A program made the translations under genes and the position numbers. A DNA stretch of 64,000 nt from Leifsonia aquatica H1aii (GTDB taxonomy: Bacteria > Actinomycetota > Actinomycetes > Actinomycetales > Microbacteriaceae), in NCBI RefSeq assembly GCF_000633535.1, contig NZ_AYMR01000007.1:186001-250000 (forward strand). The letters run 5' to 3'. The notes under the pieces were generated by a model. The model did no database searches. It was not told the origin of the DNA and worked only from the letters and a program-made list of their open reading frames with translations. Below are positions 28,532 to 36,927 of the stretch, piece by piece (the stretch's first letter is position 1; every line of letters starts with the position of its first letter).

Positions 28532-29798
28532 CCGGGCGCAGCCGACGGGCCAGCCGTTTCCCGGCCCGGATCGGCGTCCCGATGATCAGCGCCACCCGGC
28601 CGAGCGCGCTGCGGTCGTGCGGTCCGAGCGCGATCTTGCGCTCCCAGGCACGGCGGAGCGCCCCGCCGCGGTTGCGGCGAGCCGGGGGCCGATCGGCCAG
28701 CCTCGCGGCGTCGCGTGCGACCATCAGCCGTTCGACCCGTCGCGCCCAGTCGTCGTCGCTGACGGGGTGGAAGTAGTTGTCGTCCCGCCAGTGCGGATCC
28801 ACCGACCCGAATCGGCCGGCGACCAGCTCCGCGGCGGTGCCCTCGGTGCCGCTTCCGACGAAGACCTCGTTGATGAGCGCGCGCGAGACCCCGAAGTCGG
28901 TCAGCGTCAGCACGGGGACGCCGCGGCCGACGGCCTCGATCATCGCTGTCGAGCTCACCGTGACGAGTGCGAGCGCTCGATCGAGATGCGCGTCCATCGG
29001 CCCGGTCTCCACCGTGAGGTTCGCCGGGGCGTCCTCCGGGACCAGATCGGCGTAGGGATGGGTCTCGCGGTGGGTCTGCTGCTCGCCGCGGACCGCACGG
29101 GTCTTGATCACGACGCGCCACTCGGGGTGGGCGGCGGCGGCCGCAGCCAGCCAGCCGACGAGAGCCCGGCGGTCCTCCTCCGCGGCGGGCACGCTGGGCT
29201 GTGCGGCGAAGACGACGGCGTCGCGGCGGACTGTGGCCGATCGGGTGCCGGCCTCCGCCGAGGGCGCCGGACCATCGGTGCGGAGGAACGGCAGCGTCGC
29301 GAGTGCGAAGTGCGGCTCGACTCCGCCCGACTCGGCGAGGGCGGTGTACTCGCGCACCTCCCGGCGGCTGTGCAGGACGAAGAGGTCGGCGCGTGCCCGG
29401 AGGAACAGCCCCTTCCATTTGGCCGGGTAGGAGATGCCGGGCAGGCCCGTCACGATCACGGGGCGGTCCCGCACACGGCGATGGAGCTGGTCGATCAGCA
29501 GCTCCGCGACCGGTCCGAGCGTCGCGACCAGCACCGCGTCCGGCGGGTCGGTGCGCACCCGGTCGACGATCGCGTCCATCGGGACGGCCGTCGGCGGGTC
29601 GTCGGCGAGGGCGGACAACCGGTCGTCGAGGCCGTGGAAGGCGGAGCGCAACTGGTCGCGGCTTGCGGCGGTAGGGGTCGCGACCGGGACCAGCTCCAGC
29701 CTCCAGTCCTCCGGCGCCGCCGCGAGCAGGTGAGCGCCCCACTTGGCGAAGGAGTCCGTGTCGACGACGCCGAGGACGCGGCGGGTCACCTCACGCAC
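28425..29798 (-). CDS. putative glycosyltransferase of nonulosonate cassette (DUF6716-like)
   Basis: 457 residues, GTG start overlapping the neuB stop by eight bases. I recognise it as resembling the actinobacterial family annotated DUF6716 putative glycosyltransferase. Features include the N-terminal VVDTDSFAKWGAHLL, LPGISYPAKWKGLFLRARAD in the middle and a GT-B-like C-lobe with VTVSSTAMIEAVGRGVPVLT. The last ~80 residues are Arg/Ala/Pro-rich and partly antisense to truA. Position after NeuB and NeuA-HAD suggests transfer of the activated nonulosonic acid onto a cell-wall polymer. Substrate and linkage are inferred, not shown. Confidence 0.7.
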   Translation of the reverse strand: MREVTRRVLGVVDTDSFAKWGAHLLAAAPEDWRLELVPVATPTAASRDQLRSAFHGLDDRLSALADDPPTAVPMDAIVDRVRTDPPDAVLVATLGPVAELLIDQLHRRVRDRPVIVTGLPGISYPAKWKGLFLRARADLFVLHSRREVREYTALAESGGVEPHFALATLPFLRTDGPAPSAEAGTRSATVRRDAVVFAAQPSVPAAEEDRRALVGWLAAAAAAHPEWRVVIKTRAVRGEQQTHRETHPYADLVPEDAPANLTVETGPMDAHLDRALALVTVSSTAMIEAVGRGVPVLTLTDFGVSRALINEVFVGSGTEGTAAELVAGRFGSVDPHWRDDNYFHPVSDDDWARRVERLMVARDAARLADRPPARRNRGGALRRAWERKIALGPHDRSALGRVALIIGTPIRAGKRLARRLRPVRANAEPGSAPRAATAPPPPGSRRPAASDRAPASP

Positions 29799-30663
29799 CC
29801 ACCCGGCGCAGCTTGGACAGCGGGGCCAGCTCGCCGGGGAAGACGCGCTTGACGCCGTCGCCGAGGGCGGTCTCGATGATGCGGATGTCGCGGGTGAGGG
29901 TCCGGACGCCGTGCGGCTCGAGCGATGCCGCGTGGTCGGACCCCCACATCGTCCTGTCGAGGGTGATGTGGCGCTCCACCGCGGTGGCGCCGAGGGCGAC
30001 CGCGGCGAGCGAGATCTGCAGCCCGGGTTCGTGACCGGAGTACCCGATCGGGATGCCGGGGTACCGGGCGGCGAGTGTGCCGATCGTGCGGAGGTTGGCC
30101 TCCTCGGCGGGGAGGGGATAGGTGGAGGTGGCGTGCAGGATGACGAGACGGTCGGTTCCGAGGGTCTCGACGGCGCGGTCGATCTGGTCGAGCGTCGACA
30201 TCCCGGTCGACAGGATCACCGGCTTGCCGGTCGCGGCGACGGCCGAGAGGAGGCCGAGGTCGGTGACCGACGCCGAGGCGATCTTGTAGGCGACGACGTT
30301 GAGGTCCTCCAGGAACGCGACCGCCGGCTCGTCCCAGGGCGAGGCGAACCAGTCGAGGCCGCGCAGGGTCGCGTGGTCGCCGACCTCGATGTACTGGTCG
30401 CGGTCGAACTCGACCCGGTAGCGGTACTCGAGATAGCTCATGTCACCCCACGGGGTGCTCCGCGGGACCGCCTTCATGTGCTCCGGGGTGGAGATCTCGG
30501 GCGTGCGCTTCTGGAACTTCACCGCCTGCATGCCGGCGTCCGCGGCCACGTCGACGAGTTGCTTGGCGATCTCGACGTCGCCGTTGTGGTTGAGGCCGAT
30601 CTCGCCGATCAGGTAGGCGGGGTGGCCGCCGCCGATGGGGGTGCGGCCGATCTGCACGGTCAT
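29791..30663 (-). CDS. neuB: NeuB-family nonulosonic acid (Neu5Ac/Kdn-type) synthase, SAF domain absent
   Basis: 290 residues; typical NeuB has about 335-350. It condenses phosphoenolpyruvate with a hexose or its 6-phosphate. The TIM-barrel motifs are intact: IGEIGLNHNGDVEIAKQL, AVKFQKRTPE, ILSTGMSTLDQ, SGHEPG and VERHITLDRTMWGSDHAASL. The protein ends at PLSKLRRVGA, just where the C-terminal SAF (antifreeze-like) domain normally begins. Starts four bases inside the end of the upstream gene (overlap). Exact substrate is unknown; lack of a NeuC epimerase nearby favours mannose-derived Kdn. Confidence 0.85.
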   Translation of the reverse strand: MTVQIGRTPIGGGHPAYLIGEIGLNHNGDVEIAKQLVDVAADAGMQAVKFQKRTPEISTPEHMKAVPRSTPWGDMSYLEYRYRVEFDRDQYIEVGDHATLRGLDWFASPWDEPAVAFLEDLNVVAYKIASASVTDLGLLSAVAATGKPVILSTGMSTLDQIDRAVETLGTDRLVILHATSTYPLPAEEANLRTIGTLAARYPGIPIGYSGHEPGLQISLAAVALGATAVERHITLDRTMWGSDHAASLEPHGVRTLTRDIRIIETALGDGVKRVFPGELAPLSKLRRVGA

Positions 30664-31856
30664 GATGCTCCGTTCCGGTGGGTGAGGACGAGGTCTGCGA
30701 GTTCCCGCACGGCGCCGTCGCCGCCGCGGCGGGTGAGGACGTGCCGGGCGGCGGCGAGGACGGCGGGGTGGGCGTCGGCGACGGCGACGGGCCAGCCGAC
30801 CGCGTCGAGCGCTCCCAGGTCGTTGACGTCGTTGCCGAGGTAGGCGACGCGGTCGAGGGCGATGCCGGTCTCGGCGGACCAGCGGCGCAGCGCCGTCGCC
30901 TTGTCGGCGACGCCGTGCAGCACGTCCACGCGCAGTTTCGCCGCGCGGGCCGCGACGACCGGGTTGGTCTCGGTGGAGAGGATGAGCAGGGGGACGCCGG
31001 CCTCCCGCAGCATCCGGACGCCCATCCCGTCGCGGCGGTTGACGACGACCGTCTCGGTGCCGTCGCTGGCGACCGCGGCGCGGTCATCCGTGTGAACGCC
31101 GTCGAAGTCGGTCACGACGGCGTCGACGTCGATCGCGGGCACCGGGTCGGGTGCCGGGTCGAGCAGCGGGTCGAGCACGGCGGCGACGGCGGTCGCGACC
31201 AGCAGGTCCGTCGGATCGTCGATGTCGATCGCCCCCCGCGGGTCGACGTCGGCCAGTTCCACGCGCCCGAAGAAGCGGTGGCGCGCCCGGCGGAATCCGT
31301 CGGCCCGCAGCGCAGAGAACGCGCCGGTCTCTCGGAATTCCGGGGCCCGATCCTGCCGGCGCGGGCGGACGGCCGCGTCGTGGTTGACGGCGACCGCCGC
31401 GCCGTCGTCGCCGATCCGCCAGAGGAAGGCGTGCGAGGGGGCCGCGGCGACCACGACATCGGCCTCGCCGGAGAGCACCCGGGCGACCGCGGGGCCGAGA
31501 TCCGCCGGGTCGATGAACGGAGAGGTCGCCTGCAGGAAGAGGAGCACCTCCGGGCGCACGCCACGCTCGTCCAGTACGTCGAGGGCGTGCAGCAGCGCCT
31601 CTTCGGAGGACGCCGTGTCTCCGGACAGCGCGGCGGGCCGCGCGATGGTCTGCGCCCCGGCGGCGATCGCCTCGGCCGCGATGCCCTCTCCGTCGGTGCT
31701 CACGTAGACGGCGTCGACGAGAGGGGCGGCGAGGGCCGCGTGCACCGCACGGGCCACCAGGCTGCGCCCGGCGATCGGGGCCAGGTTCTTGCCGGGGATG
31801 CCTTTCGAGCCGGCGCGGGCGGGGATCACCGCGACGACACGGACGGGGGAGTGCAT
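30660..31856 (-). CDS. neuA: CMP-nonulosonate cytidylyltransferase fused to KdsC-like HAD phosphatase
   Basis: 398 residues. Residues ~5-225 are a NeuA-type cytidylyltransferase: IPARAGSKGIPGKNLAPIAG, FLQATSPFIDPADL and DIDDPTDLLVA. Residues ~242-395 are a HAD phosphatase of the KdsC/C0 type: TDFDGVHTDD nucleophile motif, LLILSTET and YLGNDVNDL. One polypeptide could thus dephosphorylate a 9-phosphate product and activate the acid with CTP. First gene of the cassette; TAGCGT lies six bases before the ATG, so the message is likely leaderless. Confidence 0.85.
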   Translation of the reverse strand: MHSPVRVVAVIPARAGSKGIPGKNLAPIAGRSLVARAVHAALAAPLVDAVYVSTDGEGIAAEAIAAGAQTIARPAALSGDTASSEEALLHALDVLDERGVRPEVLLFLQATSPFIDPADLGPAVARVLSGEADVVVAAAPSHAFLWRIGDDGAAVAVNHDAAVRPRRQDRAPEFRETGAFSALRADGFRRARHRFFGRVELADVDPRGAIDIDDPTDLLVATAVAAVLDPLLDPAPDPVPAIDVDAVVTDFDGVHTDDRAAVASDGTETVVVNRRDGMGVRMLREAGVPLLILSTETNPVVAARAAKLRVDVLHGVADKATALRRWSAETGIALDRVAYLGNDVNDLGALDAVGWPVAVADAHPAVLAAARHVLTRRGGDGAVRELADLVLTHRNGAS

Positions 31857-31862
31857 GCCGGC

Positions 31863-31868
31863 ACGCTA
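31863..31868 (-). promoter_or_regulatory. -10 box (TAGCGT) of the neuA-neuB-glycosyltransferase operon
   Basis: Read leftward, TAGCGT ends six bases before the neuA ATG. Tandem repeats GGAACCGTTCA and GGAACGTTCG (31924-31943) lie about 70-90 bases upstream of the implied start, a position suited to an activator. Confidence 0.5.
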
Positions 31869-31962
31869 CGGAGCGGGCGTGACGAGCGAGGGGACGGAAC
31901 GGGAACGACGGCCGACCGGCTGAGGAACCGTTCAGGAACGTTCGCGGACGCTCAGGCTTCGC

Positions 31963-32607
31963 TCAGCGCACCAGCCCGTTCTCGTAGGCGAACGCGACCA
32001 GTTGCACGCGTGACGCCAAGCCGAGCTTCTGCAGGATGCTGCGCATGTGGCTCTTGACGGTGGTCTCGGAGATGAAGGCCACCTGTCCCGCGTCCGCGTT
32101 GCTGAGCCCGCGGGCAGCGAGCAGGAACACCTCCTTCTCCCGCGCGGAGAGCGCGGCGATGGCCTCGGTGCGCGCAGGCACCCGTTCGCCGCCGAACAAC
32201 GCGGCGGTCTCCTTCGGTGCGATCACGGCGTGCCCGGCGTGGACCGTCCGGATGGCGGCGAGGAGGAAGTCGGGCGTCGTGTCCTTCATGACGAAGCCGT
32301 CGGCGCCCGCCCGCATCGCGCGGGCGACCGCTTCGTCGCGTTCGAAGGTGGTGAGGACGACGATGCGGGGTGCGTCGTCGCCGGTCGCCTCCGCGCGGAT
32401 CCGCTCGGTGGCCCGGATGCCGTCGAGCACGGGCATGCGCAGGTCCATCAGCACGACCTGCGGGCGATCCCGCAGGACCAGCGCGACACCGGCCGCGCCG
32501 TCGTGCGCGGCTCCCGCGAACTCCAGGTCGGGCTGCGACTCCAGCAGCATCCCGATACCGGAGCAGAACAACGGCTGGTCGTCGACGACGGCGACGCGGA
32601 TCGTCAT
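31963..32607 (-). CDS. LuxR/NarL-family response regulator
   Basis: 214 residues. Receiver domain residues 1-120 with acidic pocket Asp9/Asp10, phosphoacceptor Asp55 (VVLMDLRMPV) and conserved Lys in GFVMKDTTP. A LuxR helix-turn-helix follows at ~150-210 (LSAREKEVFLLAARGLSNAD, SETTVKSHMRSILQKLG). Its ATG overlaps the end of the kinase gene by four bases. It probably controls its own operon and possibly the adjacent nonulosonate cassette (inference from proximity). Confidence 0.92.
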   Translation of the reverse strand: MTIRVAVVDDQPLFCSGIGMLLESQPDLEFAGAAHDGAAGVALVLRDRPQVVLMDLRMPVLDGIRATERIRAEATGDDAPRIVVLTTFERDEAVARAMRAGADGFVMKDTTPDFLLAAIRTVHAGHAVIAPKETAALFGGERVPARTEAIAALSAREKEVFLLAARGLSNADAGQVAFISETTVKSHMRSILQKLGLASRVQLVAFAYENGLVR

Positions 32608-33818
32608 GCGAGCACCGCCTGCGCGGCCGGGATGAATGCCGTGACCAGATATCCCGCGACGCCGTCGCTGTCGTCGGGTCCGGATTCGAGCCAGCCGCCC
32701 GCGAGCCGGGCGCGCTCCCGCATGCCGTGCAGCCCGCGTCCTCCGCCCTGCTCCGGCGGGGCCGCCTCGGAGGCGGCAGCGCCGCCGCCCGACGAGACCG
32801 CGATCGTCATCCCGCCGCCCCGGGCGTCGAGCACGACGCGGGCGCTGGCCGCGGCGCCGCCGTGCTTGAGCGCATTCGTCAGCGCCTCCTGCACGATCCG
32901 GTAGACGGCGAGCTCCTGGGTCGCGGTCAGCCCGTCCGGCTCTCCGTAGCGCTCGACGGCGACGGCGAGGCCGGCGTCGCGCATCCGGTCGATCATCGGA
33001 TCGAGGTCCTCGATCGCCGGGAGCGAGCGCCCGTCCGGTTCGGAGACGAGGGTCTCGATCAGCATCCGCACTTCGGTGAGCGAGGTGCGCGCCGAGGCGG
33101 CGATCGTGGCGAGGGACTGGGACATCGCCTCCGGACGCTCGTCCGCCAGTGATCGTGCGCCGTCAGCCTGGGCGAGGATGACGGACAACGAGTGGGCCAT
33201 GATGTCGTGCACGTCCTGGGCGATCCGCTCCCGCTCTCCGGCCACCGTCGTGGCCACCTCGGCCGTGCGCAATTCGAAGGTGGTCCGAGCGAGCTCCTGG
33301 TCGCCGTCGCGCTTCCTGGCCCACACCCCGATGAGGGTGCCGACCACCCATGCGACCGCACCTGCTGCGGCGCACAGCACGAAGAACATCGTCCGGGCAC
33401 CCGGATCGCCACGTGCGACGCCGAGCCACCATGCCAGCAGGCCGGCGGTCGAGAGCCCCGCACCGACCGCGAAGACGAAAGCGCCGACCCGCATCCGCCC
33501 CTCGACCGAAGCGGAGACCACCAGGATGATGACGGCGTATCCGAGGTAGGCGAGCGGCTCGTCGAAGATTCCACCGGGGAAGAGGAGTTGCCCGAGGAGC
33601 ACGGCCGTTCCGATGGCCATCGAGAGGATCGGCTGCAGGCGGGAGATCCCGATCGCCACGGCGACGAGGAGCAGCGCCGCCCAGAAGGGAACGGTATTGC
33701 GCAGCATGCCTGGACCGAGCTGATGCCGGCCGACCTCGGCGACGGCCCAGAAGCTGAAATACGCGACAGCGATGGTCGGTTCGAGGAGCCAGCGGCTTCG
33801 CAGGAGGAACGCACTCAT
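32604..33818 (-). CDS. NarL-type sensor histidine kinase
   Basis: 404 residues from ATG 33818, chosen because a TAGCGT box ends seven bases upstream; GTG 33827 lies inside that promoter. Six predicted membrane helices fill residues ~12-168. The HisKA_3 dimerisation motif ERERIAQDVHDIMAHSLSV carries the phospho-His at residue 204. The ATPase domain has the N-box ALTNALKHG and G2-type GGGRGLHGMRERARL; the G1 DxGxG motif is replaced by a Ser/Gly-rich stretch, as in some actinobacterial relatives. The signal is unknown; a membrane or cell-envelope cue is plausible. Confidence 0.9.
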   Translation of the reverse strand: MSAFLLRSRWLLEPTIAVAYFSFWAVAEVGRHQLGPGMLRNTVPFWAALLLVAVAIGISRLQPILSMAIGTAVLLGQLLFPGGIFDEPLAYLGYAVIILVVSASVEGRMRVGAFVFAVGAGLSTAGLLAWWLGVARGDPGARTMFFVLCAAAGAVAWVVGTLIGVWARKRDGDQELARTTFELRTAEVATTVAGERERIAQDVHDIMAHSLSVILAQADGARSLADERPEAMSQSLATIAASARTSLTEVRMLIETLVSEPDGRSLPAIEDLDPMIDRMRDAGLAVAVERYGEPDGLTATQELAVYRIVQEALTNALKHGGAAASARVVLDARGGGMTIAVSSGGGAAASEAAPPEQGGGRGLHGMRERARLAGGWLESGPDDSDGVAGYLVTAFIPAAQAVLA

Positions 33819-33820
33819 AC

Positions 33821-33840
33821 CCGTCACGCTAGAGTGACGG
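33821..33840 (-). promoter_or_regulatory. inverted repeat over the two-component system promoter
   Basis: CCGTCAC-N6-GTGACGG is a perfect 7-bp inverted repeat. The leftward -10 box TAGCGT (33826-33831) lies inside it, seven bases before the kinase ATG. This is the geometry of an operator for feedback control. Confidence 0.5.
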
Positions 33841-33913
33841 CGACCGGCCGTGGTCGGAATCCACGCTAAATCCTCCCCAGGGCGGAGCCGGTCGACCCCG
33901 CAGGCGCACGGGT

Positions 33914-33957
33914 TTGACCGCCCCCGGGCGTGTCGCGTAGTATTGACCCTTGGTGTC
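33914..33957 (+). promoter_or_regulatory. rplM operon promoter with conserved initial transcribed sequence
   Basis: TTGACC (33914-33919), 18-base spacer, TAGTAT (33938-33943). ATTGACCCTTGGTGTC (33942-33957) matches the infA promoter region. The leader to rplM is about 137 bases and contains CCGCGCC/GGCGCGG and a longer GGTTCC...CTCTC/GAGAG...GGAACC hairpin. Confidence 0.7.
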
Positions 33958-34087
33958 CGCGCCTACTGCGGCGCGGCATGCGAACGTGAGCCCTCCACCG
34001 GCACGGTTCCCCTCTCCTCGAGAGCGGAACCCCCATCGGAGTGGGATTCACGAACTCCTCCGTTCGATACAGAAAGCAGCCACTACT

Positions 34088-34534
34088 GTGACGCGCACTT
34101 ACTCCCCGAAGGCAGACGAGATCCAGCGCGACTGGGTCGTCATCGACGCGACCGATGTCGTGCTCGGCCGTCTCGCCAGCCACGCCGCCGCCCTCCTGCG
34201 CGGCAAGCACAAGCCGACGTTCGCCCCCCACATGGACTCGGGCGACTTCGTCATCATCGTCAACGCGGACAAGGTCGCTCTGACCGGCCAGAAGGCCGTT
34301 CAGAAGAAGGCCTACCGCCACTCGGGCTACCCGGGCGGCCTCAAGGCGACCACCTACGCCGAGCTGCTCGAGAAGAACCCGACCCGCGCCGTCGAGAAGG
34401 CCATCCGCGGCATGCTCCCGAAGAACTCCATCGGTCGTGCCCAGCTTCGCAAGCTGAAGGTCTACACCGGAAGCGAGCACCCGCACGCCGCCCAGCAGCC
34501 GAAGCCGTACACGCTCGGCCAGGTCGCCCAGTAG
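34088..34534 (+). CDS. rplM: 50S ribosomal protein L13
   Basis: 148 residues. L13 is an early 50S assembly protein. GTG 34088 gives the conserved start [20 protein letters not shown]; the longer upstream frame is leader sequence. IYKGEL-type blocks are replaced by the usual actinobacterial [20 protein letters not shown]. rpsI follows after 47 bases. Confidence 0.96.
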   Translation: MTRTYSPKADEIQRDWVVIDATDVVLGRLASHAAALLRGKHKPTFAPHMDSGDFVIIVNADKVALTGQKAVQKKAYRHSGYPGGLKATTYAELLEKNPTRAVEKAIRGMLPKNSIGRAQLRKLKVYTGSEHPHAAQQPKPYTLGQVAQ

Positions 34535-34581
34535 GCGTCCCAGACCTTCACGACTGACAGAGACAAAGGATTATCACCATC

Positions 34582-35079
34582 GTGGCGAAGATCGCAGACA
34601 GCATCGAGTCGGCCCCGGTCGAGAACGTCGAGTCCTACTCGACCGAGACCCCGGCCACTGAGGCCCCGGCCGCCCCGCGCGCCGTCCTCTCCGTTCCCGG
34701 CGCGGCCGTCGGCCGACGCAAGGAGGCCATCGCGCGTGCGCGCCTGGTCCCCGGTTCCGGCACCATCACGGTCAACGGCCGTGCGTTCGCCGACTACTTC
34801 CCGAACAAGCTGCACCAGCAGCTGATCAACGACCCGTTCAAGGTCCTCGACCTGCTCGGCTCGTACGACGTCGTCGCCCGCATCACCGGTGGCGGCCCCT
34901 CGGGTCAGGCCGGCGCGCTGCGCCTGGCCATCGCGCGCGCTCTCAACGAGATCGACCGCGACAACAACCGTCCGACCCTCAAGAAGGCCGGCTTCCTCAC
35001 GCGCGACGCCCGCGTCACCGAGCGCAAGAAGGCCGGTCTCAAGAAGGCCCGCAAGGCGTCGCAGTTCTCCAAGCGCTAA
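34582..35079 (+). CDS. rpsI: 30S ribosomal protein S9
   Basis: 165 residues, GTG start after AAAGGATT. The S9 fold begins around residue 37 ([20 protein letters not shown]); the first ~35 residues are Glu/Pro/Ala-rich. The C-terminal tail [12 protein letters not shown] reaches the P-site tRNA. Co-transcribed with rplM. Confidence 0.96.
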   Translation: MAKIADSIESAPVENVESYSTETPATEAPAAPRAVLSVPGAAVGRRKEAIARARLVPGSGTITVNGRAFADYFPNKLHQQLINDPFKVLDLLGSYDVVARITGGGPSGQAGALRLAIARALNEIDRDNNRPTLKKAGFLTRDARVTERKKAGLKKARKASQFSKR

Positions 35080-35093
35080 CGACTCCGAGCGCC

Positions 35094-35099
35094 TAGGCT
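35094..35099 (+). promoter_or_regulatory. -10 box (TAGGCT) of glmM
   Basis: TAGGCT ends seven bases before the glmM ATG, suggesting a leaderless start separate from the rplM-rpsI transcript. Confidence 0.55.
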
Positions 35100-35106
35100 G
35101 CCGAAC

Positions 35107-36468
35107 ATGCCCCGTCTTTTCGGAACCGATGGAGTCCGCGGACTCGCAAACGGCAGTCTCACCGCCGACCTCGCGCTCGGCCTCGCTCAGGCAGCTGCCG
35201 CTGTCCTGACGCGAGGCCGCAGCGCGGAGGCGCGGCGTGCCGCCGGCAAACGGCCGACGGCGATCGTCGCCCGCGACCCTCGCGTCTCGGGCGAATTCCT
35301 GTCTGCGGCAGTCGCCGCGGGCCTGGCGAGCTCCGGGATCGACGTCTACGACGCCGGGGTCATCCCGACGCCGGCGACGGCCTTCCTCATCGCCGACTTC
35401 GACGCCGACTTCGGTGTGATGGTCTCCGCCTCGCACAATCCCGCCCCCGACAACGGCATCAAGATCTTCGCCCGTGGCGGCACCAAGCTGCCCGACCAGG
35501 TCGAGAACCGCATCGAGGAGCATCTGGGGCTCGAGAAGCTGACCCCCACCGGTGCCGACGTCGGACGCATCCGCCGGTTCGCCGACGCGGAGGACCGCTA
35601 CGTCCTGCACCTGCTCGGCAGCCTCCCGAACCGGCTGGACGGCATCCACGTCGTCCTCGACTGCGCGCACGGCGCAGCGGCAGGGATCTCGCCCGAGGTC
35701 TTCACCGACGCGGGCGCCCGCGTCACCGTCATCGGGGATTCCCCGGACGGCATGAACATCAATGACGGGGTCGGCTCCACGCACCTCGACAACCTCGCCG
35801 CGGCCGTACTGGCCGCGGGCGCGGACGTGGGTATCGCGCACGACGGCGACGCCGACCGCTGCCTCGCGGTCGACGCGAACGGCACGGTGGTCGACGGCGA
35901 CCAGATCATGGCCATCCTCGCGCTCGGCATGAAGGAGCGCGGAACCCTCACCGATGACACCCTCGTCGCGACGGTGATGAGCAACCTCGGCCTCAAACTG
36001 GCGATGCGCGACGCGGGGATCCGCGTGGTCGAGACGGCCGTGGGCGACCGCTACGTGCTCGAGGAGATGAACAAGAGCGGCTATGCCCTCGGCGGCGAGC
36101 AGTCGGGTCACGTCATCATGAGCGAGTTCGCGACCACCGGCGACGGCATCCTCACCGGGCTGCACCTGCTCAGCGAGATGGCGCGCCAGCGAAAGCCGCT
36201 CGCGGAACTGGCGAAGGCGATGACCATCTACCCGCAGGTGATGGTGAACGTGAAGGGCGTCGACCACCACGCCGTGCACACCGACGAGGAACTGAAGGCC
36301 GCCGTCGCGTCGGTGGAGCAGCTGCTCGGCGACACCGGCCGCGTGCTGCTGCGCCCGTCGGGCACGGAGGCGCTGGTGCGCGTCATGGTGGAGGCGGCGG
36401 ACCAGACGACGGCGGAGCGCCTCGCCAACGAGCTCGCCGACGTCGTCCGGGACCGCCTGACGGTCTGA
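35107..36468 (+). CDS. glmM: phosphoglucosamine mutase
   Basis: 453 residues. GlmM converts glucosamine-6-phosphate to glucosamine-1-phosphate on the way to UDP-GlcNAc and peptidoglycan. [20 protein letters not shown] at the start, active-site Ser109 in [13 protein letters not shown], the metal loop AHDGDADRC and the phosphate-binding [12 protein letters not shown] near the end are all present. glmS, the preceding step of the pathway, lies 1.9 kb downstream. Confidence 0.97.
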   Translation: MPRLFGTDGVRGLANGSLTADLALGLAQAAAAVLTRGRSAEARRAAGKRPTAIVARDPRVSGEFLSAAVAAGLASSGIDVYDAGVIPTPATAFLIADFDADFGVMVSASHNPAPDNGIKIFARGGTKLPDQVENRIEEHLGLEKLTPTGADVGRIRRFADAEDRYVLHLLGSLPNRLDGIHVVLDCAHGAAAGISPEVFTDAGARVTVIGDSPDGMNINDGVGSTHLDNLAAAVLAAGADVGIAHDGDADRCLAVDANGTVVDGDQIMAILALGMKERGTLTDDTLVATVMSNLGLKLAMRDAGIRVVETAVGDRYVLEEMNKSGYALGGEQSGHVIMSEFATTGDGILTGLHLLSEMARQRKPLAELAKAMTIYPQVMVNVKGVDHHAVHTDEELKAAVASVEQLLGDTGRVLLRPSGTEALVRVMVEAADQTTAERLANELADVVRDRLTV

Positions 36469-36500
36469 GCTCTCAGAACCGTCGGACAGTCCTGATCGGC

Positions 36501-36535
36501 CTGAGCGGTCTGAGCGGTCTGACCGGGCCGGTCAG
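36501..36535. terminator. repeat/hairpin between convergent glmM and XRE gene
   Basis: Two direct CTGAGCGGT copies (36501-36518) are followed by the palindrome CTGACCGG-G-CCGGTCAG (36519-36535), which reaches into the stop codon of the leftward XRE gene. It may serve as a bidirectional terminator; no T-run is present. Confidence 0.4.
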
Positions 36536-36840
36536 CGGCCTTCCTGCTGCCGTCGCGCGGCGATGAAGTCGAGCGCGGAATAGGCGCGTTCCTTCTCCGG
36601 GAGCATCCCGTCGGCGTCCAGTCCGGTCAGGAGCGTTCCCGGATCCACCGACAGCGTCATCGCGAGCTGGACGATGGTCGTCAGGGTCGGGTTGCCGTCC
36701 CCGCGCTCGAGCCGGCCGTAGTTCGCCAGGTCGACGCCGCTGAGGTGCGCGATGTCGTACTGCGAGCAGCCGAGTTCGATGCGGCGCGCCCGCAGTCGCT
36801 CGCCGAAGGCGCGGGAGGCTTCGGAGCGTTGACGTGGCAT
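36532..36840 (-). CDS. small XRE-family DNA-binding protein (copy 1)
   Basis: 102 residues from ATG 36840, preceded by GGAGG at a good distance; the longer frame upstream is unsupported. A Cro/CI-type HTH (GERLRARRIELGCSQYDIAH, residues ~15-70) is followed by a conserved tail DADGMLPEKERAYSALDFIA. It is clearly paralogous to the next gene. It has no linked toxin, phage or plasmid genes, so a chromosomal regulator is likelier than an antitoxin or phage repressor. Confidence 0.85.
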   Translation of the reverse strand: MPRQRSEASRAFGERLRARRIELGCSQYDIAHLSGVDLANYGRLERGDGNPTLTTIVQLAMTLSVDPGTLLTGLDADGMLPEKERAYSALDFIAARRQQEGR

Positions 36841-36927
36841 GCTCTCAGCCTCCGCTCCCCGACTCTCCCTGACCAGTGGCTGTGGGCCGTGGGCCCAGAG
36901 GCCTGAGGCGTTCATGCCGCGGTCGGG

